A stretch of DNA of 64,000 nucleotides from an uncultured Bacilli bacterium (GTDB lineage Bacteria; Bacillota_I; Bacilli_A; RF39; UBA660): contig CAKPKR010000001.1 in the NCBI GenBank assembly GCA_934167465.1, forward strand, positions 124,001 through 188,000, given 5' to 3'. The notes under the pieces were generated by a model. That model was not told where the DNA came from. It made no database searches and saw nothing but the letters and a program-made list of their open reading frames with translations. Each line of letters starts with the position of its first letter. Position 1 is the stretch's first letter. This document shows, piece by piece, positions 8,361-18,676 of the stretch. A program made the translations under genes and the position numbers.

Positions 8361-9458
8361 TTATTTGTTTTTAATAATATTACATATTTGATCAACAGTT
8401 TCTAATGATAAATCAGCATATAATGGCAATGTTATTACTCTATTTGCTATATCTTTGGCAATTGGCGTATCTTTTGAATTATATTTTTTGTTATAGCAAC
8501 CATAATCGCTAATTAAAGGATAAAAATATTTTCTTGCACATATGTCATTTTTTGCTAACAAATCAAATAAATCATCTCTTGTTAACTCATACTCATCTTC
8601 AACAACTATAGGAAAATATGCATAGTTTGAAATTACATTTTCTTGAATTTTATTTAATTTGATTCCTTTAATATTTTTCAAATTTTCAACATATCTTTCT
8701 ACAATTATTTTCCTTTTTGCTATTTCAGAATCTATATGTCTTAAATTACATAAACCCATCGCTGCTTGAAATTCGTTCATTTTACAATTCATTCCTACAT
8801 AATCGACATTCTCTTCATCAATTATTCCAAAATTCTTTAATTGATTTAATTTATCAGAATAATTTGAATTATTATAGACTAATGCCCCACCCTCAATAGT
8901 ATTAAATACTTTTGTCGCATGAAAGCTTAACATTGAAATATCTCCATAATTTAATACAGATTCACCTTTATATTTTACCCCAAATGCATGTGCTGCATCA
9001 TATATTACTTTTAAATTATGCTTTTTTGCTATTGTTTCTATTTTTTCAACATTACATATATTTCCATAAACATGAACTGGAACAATCGCACAAGTTTTAT
9101 CAGTAATTAATGATTCAATTTTATCGACATCTATTGTGTAATCATCTTTATTTATATCACAAAATACTGGTGTTAAACCATTTTGAACTATTGCATGAGT
9201 AGTTGAGGCAAAACTAAATGGAGTTGTTATAACCTCTCCTTTTAAATCAAGAGCTTTAAGTGCAGTATATAATGCCATATGACCATTACAAAATAATTTA
9301 ATATTTTTAACATTCAGATAATTAGATAATTTATTTTCAAGTTGATTATGTTTAACTCCACTATTTGTTAACCAATGTGATTCAAATAAGTCCTTTATTT
9401 CATTTGTATATTCTTCCAATTCTGGCATAGAAGATCTTGTTACTAATATTTTTGACAT
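8361..9458 (-). CDS. DegT/DnrJ/EryC1/StrS-type sugar aminotransferase
   Basis: This 365-residue PLP enzyme has the DegT layout: ITTPFSFASTTHAI near residue 80, Asp154 in YDAAHAFG for the pyridine nitrogen, and Lys183 in SFHATK for the Schiff base. Family members aminate NDP-keto sugars. The ATG at 9458 is preferred because AAAGGTGAG precedes it by 5 nt; an in-frame GTG three codons earlier overlaps that site. It follows another PLP-fold gene and a WbqC gene, a combination seen in clusters that make amino sugars. It is the last gene before a terminator. Exact sugar unknown. Confidence 0.85.
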   Translation of the reverse strand: MSKILVTRSSMPELEEYTNEIKDLFESHWLTNSGVKHNQLENKLSNYLNVKNIKLFCNGHMALYTALKALDLKGEVITTPFSFASTTHAIVQNGLTPVFCDINKDDYTIDVDKIESLITDKTCAIVPVHVYGNICNVEKIETIAKKHNLKVIYDAAHAFGVKYKGESVLNYGDISMLSFHATKVFNTIEGGALVYNNSNYSDKLNQLKNFGIIDEENVDYVGMNCKMNEFQAAMGLCNLRHIDSEIAKRKIIVERYVENLKNIKGIKLNKIQENVISNYAYFPIVVEDEYELTRDDLFDLLAKNDICARKYFYPLISDYGCYNKKYNSKDTPIAKDIANRVITLPLYADLSLETVDQICNIIKNK

Positions 9459-9473
9459 TAATCTCACCTTTCA

Positions 9474-10424
9474 TTACATAGAATCAATAATAATTTTTAT
9501 TATTTTTTGCATATCTTCAATTGTATACCTTTGATCACATGGTAATGGTAAAATATTCTTAGCAAATTTATATTCTAATGTTTCTTCGCCTAAACCATTA
9601 ATAACATTTGGCCACAATGTTGGAACATAAATTTTATTTTTTATCATTTTATTTCTCATTGCATCTGCATTCTCAATATACAATGGATAACAATATGCGC
9701 CGCTTATTTTTTTTAATTTTAATTTATTTATTTCTTTTAACTTGCTATAAAGATATTCATAATTTCTATTTCTTATACGTTTAACCGTTTTGTAGTCTAT
9801 TGCATGTAATAAATTTTCAGTTATTTTTGACATTTTTTTTATCGAACTATTGCAAAATTTTTCATCATTTTCAACAAACAATTTATAAAAATCACTTGCA
9901 TTTTTTTCGTATCTACCAAGTATATGACCCATTCTATCAAATACAACTTCATTTTCTAAATTATTATAGTTTCCTATAACATTAGTATATAATAAAGCTC
10001 CGTCTGGAACACCAAAATATTTTCTACTTGAATATAAATTGTCACAATTTTTCAATGGTTTATCAAAATATGCTTGAGTATTATCAATTATAATTTTTTT
10101 ATATTTATGTTTTAATTCTTTTTTTTGTTTATATGTCAATTGTCCAAAGTAATTAACAATATATAAATATGATTCATCATCAAATTCGATGTCTTTTGGT
10201 ATAAAATTGGAATCGATATGGTAATATGCTATATCTAATTTATATTTTTTGCATATGTCAGTTACTGAATCACATATATAATATGGCAATAGAATTTTTT
10301 TTATATTTCTTTTTTCAATCAAATATGCTAGACAATTACGTCCACAATTAAATTTCAATGCATTCTCATGAAGCATTGGTAATTGGTACATATCTAATTC
10401 AAAATATCCACCTATTTCCCTCAT
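9474..10424 (-). CDS. DegT-like PLP-fold protein, divergent
   Basis: This 316-residue protein resembles shortened DegT-type aminotransferases. It has LLPYYICDSVTDIC near residue 45, YLYIVNYFGQ near 88, IIIDNTQAYF near 110 (aspartate position) and SSRKYFGVPDGALLY near 133 with a candidate PLP lysine. It is shorter and more divergent than its neighbour, so it may be a partner subunit or act on a different substrate. Its ATG overlaps the WbqC stop (ATGA), giving tight coupling. This type often sits next to WbqC genes in glycan clusters. Activity is inference. Confidence 0.6.
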   Translation of the reverse strand: MREIGGYFELDMYQLPMLHENALKFNCGRNCLAYLIEKRNIKKILLPYYICDSVTDICKKYKLDIAYYHIDSNFIPKDIEFDDESYLYIVNYFGQLTYKQKKELKHKYKKIIIDNTQAYFDKPLKNCDNLYSSRKYFGVPDGALLYTNVIGNYNNLENEVVFDRMGHILGRYEKNASDFYKLFVENDEKFCNSSIKKMSKITENLLHAIDYKTVKRIRNRNYEYLYSKLKEINKLKLKKISGAYCYPLYIENADAMRNKMIKNKIYVPTLWPNVINGLGEETLEYKFAKNILPLPCDQRYTIEDMQKIIKIIIDSM

Positions 10425-11140
10425 TTTATTTTTACCTTATTATTAACTAACTCAAATTTGTTTAACATTTCTTTTACTTGATCTTTTGAATTAAACATTA
10501 ATACATCTATAATTGATAAATATGGGGTGAAGTCATTCTCATATTGTTTATAAAAAATATCATCTGTTCTTAAAAAATTCAATTGAATACAATTTTCTGC
10601 AAATGATTCGTAATCATACATTTCTTGACCACCAATTGCATTTATATAATCGGTTGCATTTAATAATTTACATATATGAATTACTTTTTCTTTTCCTTTT
10701 AGTTCATTGTTTTTTTTCAAATCCGAAGAAATAATTATTTTTGTATTCATATCAAGATAATTTGCAATACTTCTTATTGAATATTCTAAGTATTTAGCTA
10801 AATTACTTTCTTCATTATTAATAATATTTTCAATAATTGGATATATTTGACTAAAATATGGGGCCTTTGAATAACTCATTTTTAATGTCGAAAGAAGTTT
10901 TCTTTTGAATATTGGATCATCTGATACTTCAACTTCATTTATTTTTTTAAATGGACTAGCACCTTTCATTTGAACATTAAAATATGATGGCTTGCCATTT
11001 GTCAATATTCTATTTCTATTTATCCAACCACCCTTTATAAAATTAACATCATCATATATAACATAAACATCGACTTCATTCATAAGTTGCCAATATCCAA
11101 TATATGGAAAAAAATAGGGTTGCATAATACCTACCTTCAT
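10421..11140 (-). CDS. WbqC-family protein
   Basis: The 239-residue protein starts with the WbqC hallmark MKVGIMQPYFFPYIGY and shows YDDVNFIKGGWINRN near residue 29 and AIGGQEMY near residue 180 (PF08889). WbqC-like proteins are found in O-antigen and capsule clusters beside aminotransferases; their chemistry is not settled. The start at 11140 has GGAGG 7 nt upstream and overlaps the stop of the preceding glycosyltransferase as ATGA. A longer frame to 11248 lies inside that gene and is rejected. Confidence 0.85.
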   Translation of the reverse strand: MKVGIMQPYFFPYIGYWQLMNEVDVYVIYDDVNFIKGGWINRNRILTNGKPSYFNVQMKGASPFKKINEVEVSDDPIFKRKLLSTLKMSYSKAPYFSQIYPIIENIINNEESNLAKYLEYSIRSIANYLDMNTKIIISSDLKKNNELKGKEKVIHICKLLNATDYINAIGGQEMYDYESFAENCIQLNFLRTDDIFYKQYENDFTPYLSIIDVLMFNSKDQVKEMLNKFELVNNKVKIK

Positions 11141-12108
11141 AATTTTGCCTCCAATTTTCTTTTTTTTCTTTTTAATCTTTTTATTAATTCTTGTAAACAT
11201 GTAAATGGAAATAAAAGTATAATTTGAACTAAATATCTTTTTGGACATTCAATAAAAAAATTTTTTATATCTTTGAAATTTCCTGTGATAATATCATACG
11301 TTACACCAACTGTAAAACAGTTTCTATATTTATTAAAAAAACTATATTTATATTTAAAAAATTTATCTAATTCTTTATCTATTTTCAAATATGATAATTC
11401 AATCTCATTTACTTTGTGAGTTGAATTATAATTTGATTCACCATCATTATTTCTAATTCTATAAACCATCATTGGTTTAGCAATTACATAAATCTTACCT
11501 AAACTCACCAAATAAGAACATAATTGAGCATCAGCAATAGTCTGGTCAATTGATAATAGTTGTTTAATACTTTCAACATTTTCTTCGTTATTATATATAT
11601 TTCTGTAAATTGTAGATGTTTCAGAATATTTTTTGCCTTTCAATAATTCATTCAGATCATTTATTATAAAATCTTCATCAATCGCACTTGGAAACAACCC
11701 CATAAATTCATTATTTAAATTTCTTCCTTCTTGAAGATGTGAAACTCCAATAAATTCAGGATTTTTTTCTAAAAAATCAATTTGTTCTTGTATTTTTCTA
11801 TCATTATTCCAATAATCATCCCCCTCAAGAACAGTAATATATTTACCTGTAGCTTTTTGACATGCATCTAATTGATTTTGAGTTCCTCCTAAATTTTTCT
11901 TTCTTTCTATTATTTTTATTAATTTAGGATATTTTTCAGCATATTCTTTCATTATTTTTCCAGTATTATCAGGAGAACAATCATCGGCTAACAATATTTC
12001 ATACTCATAATTTGTTTTTTGATTTATTACACTTTCTATTGCATCTTTTATATATTTCTCCTGATTATAAGAAATTATTACGACACTTAGCATTACATTT
12101 CTTTTCAT
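11137..12108 (-). CDS. Family 2 glycosyltransferase
   Basis: This 323-residue GT2 protein has a GT-A fold at residues 7-120: LSVVIISYNQEKY, LADDCSPDN and the metal-binding region LEGDDYW. A basic, hydrophobic C-terminus (ILLFPFTC then KRLKRKKRK) suggests membrane association. GT2 enzymes transfer a sugar from an NDP donor to the growing lipid-linked repeat unit on the cytoplasmic face. It lies between a second GT2 gene and the WbqC gene and overlaps the latter by 4 nt. Sugar specificity cannot be told. Confidence 0.85.
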   Translation of the reverse strand: MKRNVMLSVVIISYNQEKYIKDAIESVINQKTNYEYEILLADDCSPDNTGKIMKEYAEKYPKLIKIIERKKNLGGTQNQLDACQKATGKYITVLEGDDYWNNDRKIQEQIDFLEKNPEFIGVSHLQEGRNLNNEFMGLFPSAIDEDFIINDLNELLKGKKYSETSTIYRNIYNNEENVESIKQLLSIDQTIADAQLCSYLVSLGKIYVIAKPMMVYRIRNNDGESNYNSTHKVNEIELSYLKIDKELDKFFKYKYSFFNKYRNCFTVGVTYDIITGNFKDIKNFFIECPKRYLVQIILLFPFTCLQELIKRLKRKKRKLEAKL

Positions 12109-12125
12109 TTTTTCACTTCCAATTT

Positions 12126-13139
12126 TTATTTTTTATGACGTTTATTCCATAATAATTTATAATATATTTTATAAATTTTAAACTTGTAAAATATATATGC
12201 TATCAACAGCTTTATATCAAGATTTTTAATTTTTATTTTATTTAAAATATAATTTATTTTTGGTTCTTTTAAATATTTTTCAATATTATTAAGTCCATTT
12301 TTATAACTATTAATATTTGTTTCATTTAAAACAATGCCTGGAAATCTTCGTAGGAAAAACAATCCAATAAATTGTTCATAATCTTCAATTTTACTATCTA
12401 TACAAATTTTTTTTATCGGCTCATAAAATTTTAAATTTTCTGGAATAGAGTTTTTTCGGTAATCAGTTGTAGTTAATGTATTCATATTAAGTGCATAATA
12501 ATATAATTTTTCATCAACATACTTATATTTTTTTATTTTTGAAGAATATAGAATATTAAAAAGTAAGTCTTGTCCTCTCTTCTTATTTTCTTCGTATTTT
12601 AAATTATTTTTGGTAATTACATCTTTTAAATATATTTTATTCCATGGAACATTTCCTATTTTATGACAAAATTCTCCTTTCAAATATTTTTTTACGCCAT
12701 CGTAAGTTACAAATGAACCCTCTTTATATTTTTTAGGTATCAAATCATACATATATTCATCAAAGTTCATTACTTTTGCATTGAATACTAATAAATCAAA
12801 GTCTTCTTTTTTTATTTCTGGGATAATTTTTTCAAAAAAATCATCAGAATACCAATCATCGGCATCAGCAAATGTTATATATTTTCCCTTTGCGATTTTT
12901 AAACCTTCATTTCTTGTATCACCAACACCTGTATTAGGTTTATCAATAGCAACAATATTTTTATATTTTTTAGCATACCCTTCTATTACTTCAAATGTTT
13001 TATCTTTTGAACCATCATTTAAAATAATAAATTCATAATTCTTATACTTTTGAGAAACTATTGATTCTATTAATTTACCAATTGTTTTTTCGGCATTATA
13101 TGCAGGACATATAATTGATAACAGTACACTATTTTTCAT
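12126..13139 (-). CDS. Family 2 glycosyltransferase
   Basis: This 337-residue GT2 protein has the standard N-terminal GT-A domain: LSIICPAYNAEKT, ILNDGSKD near residue 40, and FADADDW near residue 90 as the DxD-type metal site. The rest is typical of capsule glycosyltransferases, with a lysine-rich tail. It overlaps the flippase gene by 11 nt, so the flippase and this transferase are co-translated. It probably adds one sugar of the repeat unit handled by that flippase. Confidence 0.85.
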   Translation of the reverse strand: MKNSVLLSIICPAYNAEKTIGKLIESIVSQKYKNYEFIILNDGSKDKTFEVIEGYAKKYKNIVAIDKPNTGVGDTRNEGLKIAKGKYITFADADDWYSDDFFEKIIPEIKKEDFDLLVFNAKVMNFDEYMYDLIPKKYKEGSFVTYDGVKKYLKGEFCHKIGNVPWNKIYLKDVITKNNLKYEENKKRGQDLLFNILYSSKIKKYKYVDEKLYYYALNMNTLTTTDYRKNSIPENLKFYEPIKKICIDSKIEDYEQFIGLFFLRRFPGIVLNETNINSYKNGLNNIEKYLKEPKINYILNKIKIKNLDIKLLIAYIFYKFKIYKIYYKLLWNKRHKK

Positions 13140-14655
13140 TCTTCACATCCTTAAATAATTCTTTAACAAGATTAATTAAATTTTTCAATTCATTACTTTT
13201 ATAATAAGAAACTAATATCATTATACCATATATTATAAAACATAGTAATCCTTTTATAATCAAATTAAATATATTCAAATTAAATTTGATATTGTTAAAT
13301 ATAAATATAGTAATCAAACTTGTTACACTAATAATAATAATTTTTTTAATTTGACTAATATAATATTTTTTTACAGATTTTTTAAATATATATTTATAAA
13401 CAATTAATGGTTTACTCCATAATATAACCAAAATATAACTAATAAATGTTCCTAATATAATACCTAATAATCCAAATTTTTGTGATAAAATTATTGATGC
13501 AATCAAATTTACTATAACTTGAATTATTGGAATGTATCTATCAATATAATATTGTCCTGAAGCATCTTTTACAATGTTAATTGGTATTAACATGCAATAG
13601 CAGTAAAAATTTAGACAAATAACAATCATTGTTATATTATCTACTATATATTCTTTGCTTAACCATAACTGAATGAATGGTGTTAAAAGATTTATAAAAC
13701 ATACTGTTACAAAACCACATATTATAAAACTAAGAAAATCTAATATGCTAAATACTCTTTCTTGCGAATCGTTATCTGATGAAGCAATTAAATTTCCAAA
13801 ACTTGAAGTAACGCCACTTAAAAAAGTTGTAATAAAATTTCTTGCTACTGATACAAGAGCTAAATAATTTGAATAAACTCCAACAGTTTCAATATTAACT
13901 AATGCAGATATTAATATATTATCAGTACTATTCAAAAAATAATTTCCGATTTTGTGAAAAAACATACCTTTTACATTTGTTTTTATTTTTTCCACTTCTT
14001 CTTTTTCTATTTTTTCATCACAATTAAAATTAATTTCTGTATACTTTTTAGTAATATGAATATTAATTAATAATCTTTCAATAAATTTACATATTAATAA
14101 AATTAGAAGATAAACTATGTAATTTTTTGTTAATAACAAAAAAATAGTTTGAAGTCCATATAATAAAAATATAAATATTGTCCTTAATTTACTTAATTCA
14201 TAATATTTTTGGTCTGCATATAATAATGCATCTTTATAGGAAATAAAATATGTAATAACTGTATTTAACAAATACAAAAAATATATTAAATATAGATTAT
14301 CTATTGTGTAGTCTTTTACAATTAAATTTAAAAATAACATTATTATAAGGCCAATTAATAAAATAACTATTCCAATGCATTTATAAATTTTTTTATAAAA
14401 ACTCATTATTCTGCTTATTTTTTTCGTATCTTTTTCTTGTATTGGTTTATACAAACTAAAATTTATTGCTGTACCTATTCCTAATTCAGCTACCGATAAA
14501 ACGGTTAATATATTAGTAAATAATCCATCCAATCCAATACATTCTTTTCCTAATATTTGTATAAATACTGTCCTCGCAACAAATGTCATAATTGTTGTTG
14601 AAACTAATATTAAAACATTTGACAAGGAATTATATAATGATGATTTTAGTCTCAT
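13129..14655 (-). CDS. Wzx-type polysaccharide flippase
   Basis: The 508-residue protein is almost entirely hydrophobic with about 12-14 membrane segments. It starts with the RLKSSLYNSLSN and GLDGLFTNILTVLSVAELGIG pattern of polysaccharide-specific MATE-like transporters (PST/Wzx). Wzx proteins move undecaprenyl-diphosphate-linked repeat units across the membrane for Wzy polymerisation. It sits among glycosyltransferases; a Wzy/ligase-like protein is at 32291-33601. An ABC exporter also lies in the cluster, so two export routes may exist. Confidence 0.85.
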   Translation of the reverse strand: MRLKSSLYNSLSNVLILVSTTIMTFVARTVFIQILGKECIGLDGLFTNILTVLSVAELGIGTAINFSLYKPIQEKDTKKISRIMSFYKKIYKCIGIVILLIGLIIMLFLNLIVKDYTIDNLYLIYFLYLLNTVITYFISYKDALLYADQKYYELSKLRTIFIFLLYGLQTIFLLLTKNYIVYLLILLICKFIERLLINIHITKKYTEINFNCDEKIEKEEVEKIKTNVKGMFFHKIGNYFLNSTDNILISALVNIETVGVYSNYLALVSVARNFITTFLSGVTSSFGNLIASSDNDSQERVFSILDFLSFIICGFVTVCFINLLTPFIQLWLSKEYIVDNITMIVICLNFYCYCMLIPINIVKDASGQYYIDRYIPIIQVIVNLIASIILSQKFGLLGIILGTFISYILVILWSKPLIVYKYIFKKSVKKYYISQIKKIIIISVTSLITIFIFNNIKFNLNIFNLIIKGLLCFIIYGIMILVSYYKSNELKNLINLVKELFKDVKNEK

Positions 14656-14667
14656 TTTACATCTCCC

Positions 14668-15834
14668 TTATTTATATAAATCAACTATATCATTAATTTT
14701 GTTATTATTGACTTTCACATTACTAAGTTCAATATTTTTATTAATTAATTTATTAACTTTTTCTATATTTCCAACTTCTACTATAAAACCTGTTTCTTTA
14801 TTAACTTGCTCACTACATCCACCGGTATTATAAGTAATTACTGGAGTACCACAAGCAATTGATTCCAAATTAACAGTTGGATAATTATCTTCATATGTAA
14901 GATTTAAAAACCAAGTTGCAGCAGAATAAATTTTAACTAATTCTAATTGATTTTCAGTTCTTTCTATTCCAATAATGTTTTTATATTTTTTTAATGATTT
15001 AATTTGTTTTTGGCTTAAACCAACTAAAACTATGACAAAATCATCATTGATTAAATTAGATAATTCTACAAAATCGTTTAGTCCTTTTTCATTCGTCCAT
15101 ATGCTTGCTACTCCTAAAATTATTTTTTTATTTTCAGGAATATTATATTTTTGTTTTATTGTATTATCTAGTGTTGGTTTGAATAAATTTAAATCGATTC
15201 CATTGTTAATAGTTACCACATTAAAATCTTTAAAAAATGATTTTTTTACTAATCGATTCAACCAATCAGATGGAGTAATAATTGTTAAATTACTTAAATT
15301 AGTAAATAATTCTTTTTTTTCTATATAATTTTTATATGATCTATCAAAAAATAAACTTATAGGATATTTCTTTTTATTAGGGCATTTATAACACTGTTTT
15401 TGCCATTTATTACAATTTGCTAATGTAAAGTGAGGACAATGTCCAGTAAATGGCCAACAATCGTGAAATGTCCAAAACAACTTACCTTTATATTCATTTT
15501 TTAAGTATTTAAACAATACTTTATAATTTATATAGTATCCATGAATATTATGTAAATGTATTATATCAGGATTTTCTTCTTTTAATCTTTTTACTAATTT
15601 CTTTGTTTTAAAATATGAACCATGACCTTGCATATCAAAAACAGTTGTTAAAAAAACATGATACCAAAATGAGAAAAATCCACCAATTTTTTCACATTTT
15701 AAATCTTTGTAACCTTTTCTCCTTCCATAAAATGAAATAGTCTCAAATCCTTCTTTATTTGCTGCTCTTTGAATGTCACCCATTATTTTTCCAGTTGATC
15801 CATTACATACTGTGTTAATTTGAACTAATTTCAT
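14668..15834 (-). CDS. Family 4 glycosyltransferase (WcaC-like)
   Basis: This 388-residue GT-B enzyme starts MKLVQINTVCNGSTGKI, the usual opening for this subgroup. It has HLHNIHGYY near residue 93 and a cysteine-rich stretch from about residue 125 (HDCWPFTGHC, then C..W...C..CP), common in the WcaC/colanic-type group. The donor site is LVGLSQ...GIERTENQ and the EX7E-like region is SIACGTPVITYNTGG near residue 325. It retains sugar configuration. It follows a GT2 gene and precedes the flippase gene. Sugar unknown. Confidence 0.85.
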   Translation of the reverse strand: MKLVQINTVCNGSTGKIMGDIQRAANKEGFETISFYGRRKGYKDLKCEKIGGFFSFWYHVFLTTVFDMQGHGSYFKTKKLVKRLKEENPDIIHLHNIHGYYINYKVLFKYLKNEYKGKLFWTFHDCWPFTGHCPHFTLANCNKWQKQCYKCPNKKKYPISLFFDRSYKNYIEKKELFTNLSNLTIITPSDWLNRLVKKSFFKDFNVVTINNGIDLNLFKPTLDNTIKQKYNIPENKKIILGVASIWTNEKGLNDFVELSNLINDDFVIVLVGLSQKQIKSLKKYKNIIGIERTENQLELVKIYSAATWFLNLTYEDNYPTVNLESIACGTPVITYNTGGCSEQVNKETGFIVEVGNIEKVNKLINKNIELSNVKVNNNKINDIVDLYK

Positions 15835-15842
15835 TTTATCAC

Positions 15843-16583
15843 CTACTTCACTATTTTTTGTTTAATTAAATTATCATAAATTCTATATATATTTGTTAAT
15901 AAAGGAAATTTTCTTTTATTAGCTTTTAATACCCTATATGACTCTTTAAAATTTTTATAATATCCTTTTAAACCATTTGTGCTTGCTCCACCTGTTCTCA
16001 TTTTTACAAAACAAGTATCAACATATTTTAATATAACATTATTATTAAGAATTCTATACATAAAATCTAAATCAGCTGCTATTTTATAATCTAAATTATA
16101 ATTGCCATATTTATTATATATTTCTTTTTTTAAATATAATGTTGGATGTGGAGGATGCCACCCTTTTTTTAATGTTACTTCTTTTGATTTGAAGTTTCTT
16201 GTTACTTTTGTAAAATTATCGTTCATTAATACTAAATTTGAATAAACACCATCATAATTATCTATATTATCAATTATTTTTTGAAAAACATTTTCATCGT
16301 ATAGTATGTCATCTGAATTTAATATTCCAATAATATCTCCTGTTGCAAGTTTTATTCCTTTATTCATTGCATCATATAATCCTTTATCAGATTCAGATAT
16401 ATATTTTAATTTGTTATAAATTTTTTTTTCATACAATTTAATTATATTTAATGTATTATCTTTTGATTTACCATCAATGATTATATATTCATAATTTTTA
16501 TATGTTTGCTTTAACACTGATTTAATAGTATCTTCAATTGTTTTTTCAGAGTTATAACAAACTGTTATTAATGATATCTTCAT
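15843..16583 (-). CDS. Family 2 glycosyltransferase (WcaE/WcaA-like)
   Basis: This 246-residue GT2 enzyme has SLITVCYNSEKTI at the start, IIDGKSKDNT near residue 35, SDKGLYDAMNKGI near 65 and LNSDD near 93. The C-terminal RTGGASTNGL region is typical of short colanic-acid or lipid-A-core type transferases. It opens the third cluster module counted from the low-coordinate end. An AGGAG site and a TATAAT box at 16611-16616 lie upstream, and a terminator stands in front of that box. Confidence 0.85.
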   Translation of the reverse strand: MKISLITVCYNSEKTIEDTIKSVLKQTYKNYEYIIIDGKSKDNTLNIIKLYEKKIYNKLKYISESDKGLYDAMNKGIKLATGDIIGILNSDDILYDENVFQKIIDNIDNYDGVYSNLVLMNDNFTKVTRNFKSKEVTLKKGWHPPHPTLYLKKEIYNKYGNYNLDYKIAADLDFMYRILNNNVILKYVDTCFVKMRTGGASTNGLKGYYKNFKESYRVLKANKRKFPLLTNIYRIYDNLIKQKIVK

Positions 16584-16610
16584 ATTTTACTCCTTAATTG
16601 TGATATATAT

Positions 16611-16616
16611 ATTATA
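16611..16616 (-). promoter_or_regulatory. -10 box of the module starting at 16583
   Basis: TATAAT on the minus strand, 27 nt before the start codon and right after a terminator. No good -35 is visible. Confidence 0.4.
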
Positions 16617-16639
16617 CTATATAATTAGTTTTTTTTAAA

Positions 16640-16668
16640 GGAAAAAAGATAGAAACATTTTCCATCTT
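16640..16668 (-). terminator. Terminator after the DUF2142 gene
   Basis: Arms AAGATAGAAA (16646-16655) and TTTCCATCTT (16659-16668) pair with one G-U, followed by a T-rich tract on the minus strand. It abuts the stop codon at 16670. Confidence 0.7.
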
Positions 16669-16669
16669 C

Positions 16670-18676
16670 TTATACACATAAGTCTAAAAAAATTGAATTA
16701 TATATTTCAAAAAAATATATATACATTAATATCGTCGAAATAATCAACATTACTTTACTATCTTCTATATTACATGTAACTTTTGAATTTTTGAAACAAA
16801 TAAATATTGCGAACAATAATGGTATATAGTATCTCTCTTGTACACCAGTTATTTCTGTCGAACCTACCGGTGTAAATGATAAATACATACTTCCACATAT
16901 GAAACAAATTATTAGAAGAGATATAGTTAAAAATAATATTCTTACTTTCCAATCTATCTTATATTTTTTTTCATCTTTATCTGTAATAAATGATGCAAAT
17001 ATAATTGATAATAACAATAATAAATATTTTTCACCACCAAAAACGGTAAAATTATGCCATCGTGCAAGAGTTAAACTTGATATCACTTTTGATGAAATTA
17101 CATCTTCTACAAATCTTAAAAATACTTTTGCAAAAGAAACTGGTTGAGAAATAATTAACTGTAATTGTCCACCGGTACTTGCATTTCCACCTCTTATATC
17201 TCCAACTGATGATGAACTAGAAGTTGCAGCAGGCATAATAAATGTCAACATTACTCCAAGCATTAACAATATTATCAATATTTTTATCCATTTTGAATTT
17301 TTACTATTTTCAAACTTCTCTTTTGGAATTAGAATTATCAAGAATAAAAATGGTATATATATTTGTTTTGATAGGCAGGCAATTAATACAGAAATAACAA
17401 AAATCAATAAATTTTTTCTATTCATTTTTTCCTTTGTACAATAACAATTTAAAAATGTTGATATAGCTAAATATATTCCTGCAGTTATTATTGCATCTCT
17501 GGAATATTGAGCAGCTAAATATATTGTTGATGGAAGCAATGATAAAATAAATAATAATTTTTTACCCACTTTTGCCTTTTTTATTGCATAAAACATAATT
17601 CCAATATAAACCAATAAATTTACTATTTTCCCTACATGAAATAGCATTGTATATGGTGCTTTAAAAATTTTACATAAATAAACACTAATTGCAGAAGGTA
17701 TATAGGTAAAATTATCATATGAAATATATTTATTATCGTTTATAACTGGTTTATCATTAATGTTATTATTATCATTAAGATATTTATTTATCATATTAAA
17801 TTCTTCATAAGATCTTGGAATATCTCCAAATTCCAATCTTAATCCATATGAATAATTAAAAGATTTAGTTGTATTCACTTCACCAGTTTCAAATAATGTA
17901 TATATTCTTTCTAAATGAATATGATCATCGCAAGAATATAATGTTAAACAAGGAATTAAGAATATTTGAGATAAACCAGTACACAATGCAATTATAACAA
18001 ATAAATACTCAATTTTATTTAACACTGTTTTTCTAAAAATGTATATCAAAGTTATAGAGACAAGAAATATAGAAATCAATAGGAATCTATATATATTAAA
18101 ACAAAATTCATTTTTCACTTGTATATCTTCAATTGAAAAATCTACATTACTATCTAAATCAACTTTAAATTCTATATAATCTACATCATTTTGAATAACT
18201 CGGGTTATAGTATTGAAGTCTTTTAGAAATGTTAAATATAACATTTCTTTTTTGGGATTACCATACTCATCAAAAGTCTCATATTCAGCTCCCATTTGAG
18301 TATTATAATTAATTTTATATTTAAAAACTAATCTATCTATATATTTTTTTTCAAATTTTATTTTCAATATTTTAATTTCTTTTTCTAGCTTTTCTTCATT
18401 ATCTTCTAAATTTTCAATTTCATTTGTAGAATCTTCATCGCTATCGTCTAAATTATCTACATCAAATATAGATCTTTTTTTGTCACTTTTTTTTATAGGA
18501 ACTTCTTCTTTTTTTGTTTCAATAATTGTATAATCTTTTAAAGAAAATGTACCTTTATCTTTATTAAAATTATACATTCTTATGCCATTAAAAAAAACAA
18601 TTTCAATTAATGTAGATATTATAATTGACAAAAAAATTAATATTACATTACTAATTATTTTTTTATTTTTTTTCAT
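16670..18676 (-). CDS. DUF2142-type polytopic membrane protein
   Basis: The 668-residue protein has a short N-terminal membrane segment, a charged extracytoplasmic stretch rich in Asp/Glu (residues about 60-95), then around ten membrane helices. The SCDDHIHLERIYTLF motif near residue 253 matches the acidic loop of DUF2142 proteins, which look like GT-C glycosyltransferases using lipid-linked donors. YSRDAIITAGIY near 395 is also family-like. It begins at ATG 18676 behind GGAGG and overlaps the preceding gene by 14 nt. It probably transfers or modifies sugars outside the membrane. Confidence 0.75.
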   Translation of the reverse strand: MKKNKKIISNVILIFLSIIISTLIEIVFFNGIRMYNFNKDKGTFSLKDYTIIETKKEEVPIKKSDKKRSIFDVDNLDDSDEDSTNEIENLEDNEEKLEKEIKILKIKFEKKYIDRLVFKYKINYNTQMGAEYETFDEYGNPKKEMLYLTFLKDFNTITRVIQNDVDYIEFKVDLDSNVDFSIEDIQVKNEFCFNIYRFLLISIFLVSITLIYIFRKTVLNKIEYLFVIIALCTGLSQIFLIPCLTLYSCDDHIHLERIYTLFETGEVNTTKSFNYSYGLRLEFGDIPRSYEEFNMINKYLNDNNNINDKPVINDNKYISYDNFTYIPSAISVYLCKIFKAPYTMLFHVGKIVNLLVYIGIMFYAIKKAKVGKKLLFILSLLPSTIYLAAQYSRDAIITAGIYLAISTFLNCYCTKEKMNRKNLLIFVISVLIACLSKQIYIPFLFLIILIPKEKFENSKNSKWIKILIILLMLGVMLTFIMPAATSSSSSVGDIRGGNASTGGQLQLIISQPVSFAKVFLRFVEDVISSKVISSLTLARWHNFTVFGGEKYLLLLLSIIFASFITDKDEKKYKIDWKVRILFLTISLLIICFICGSMYLSFTPVGSTEITGVQERYYIPLLFAIFICFKNSKVTCNIEDSKVMLIISTILMYIYFFEIYNSIFLDLCV

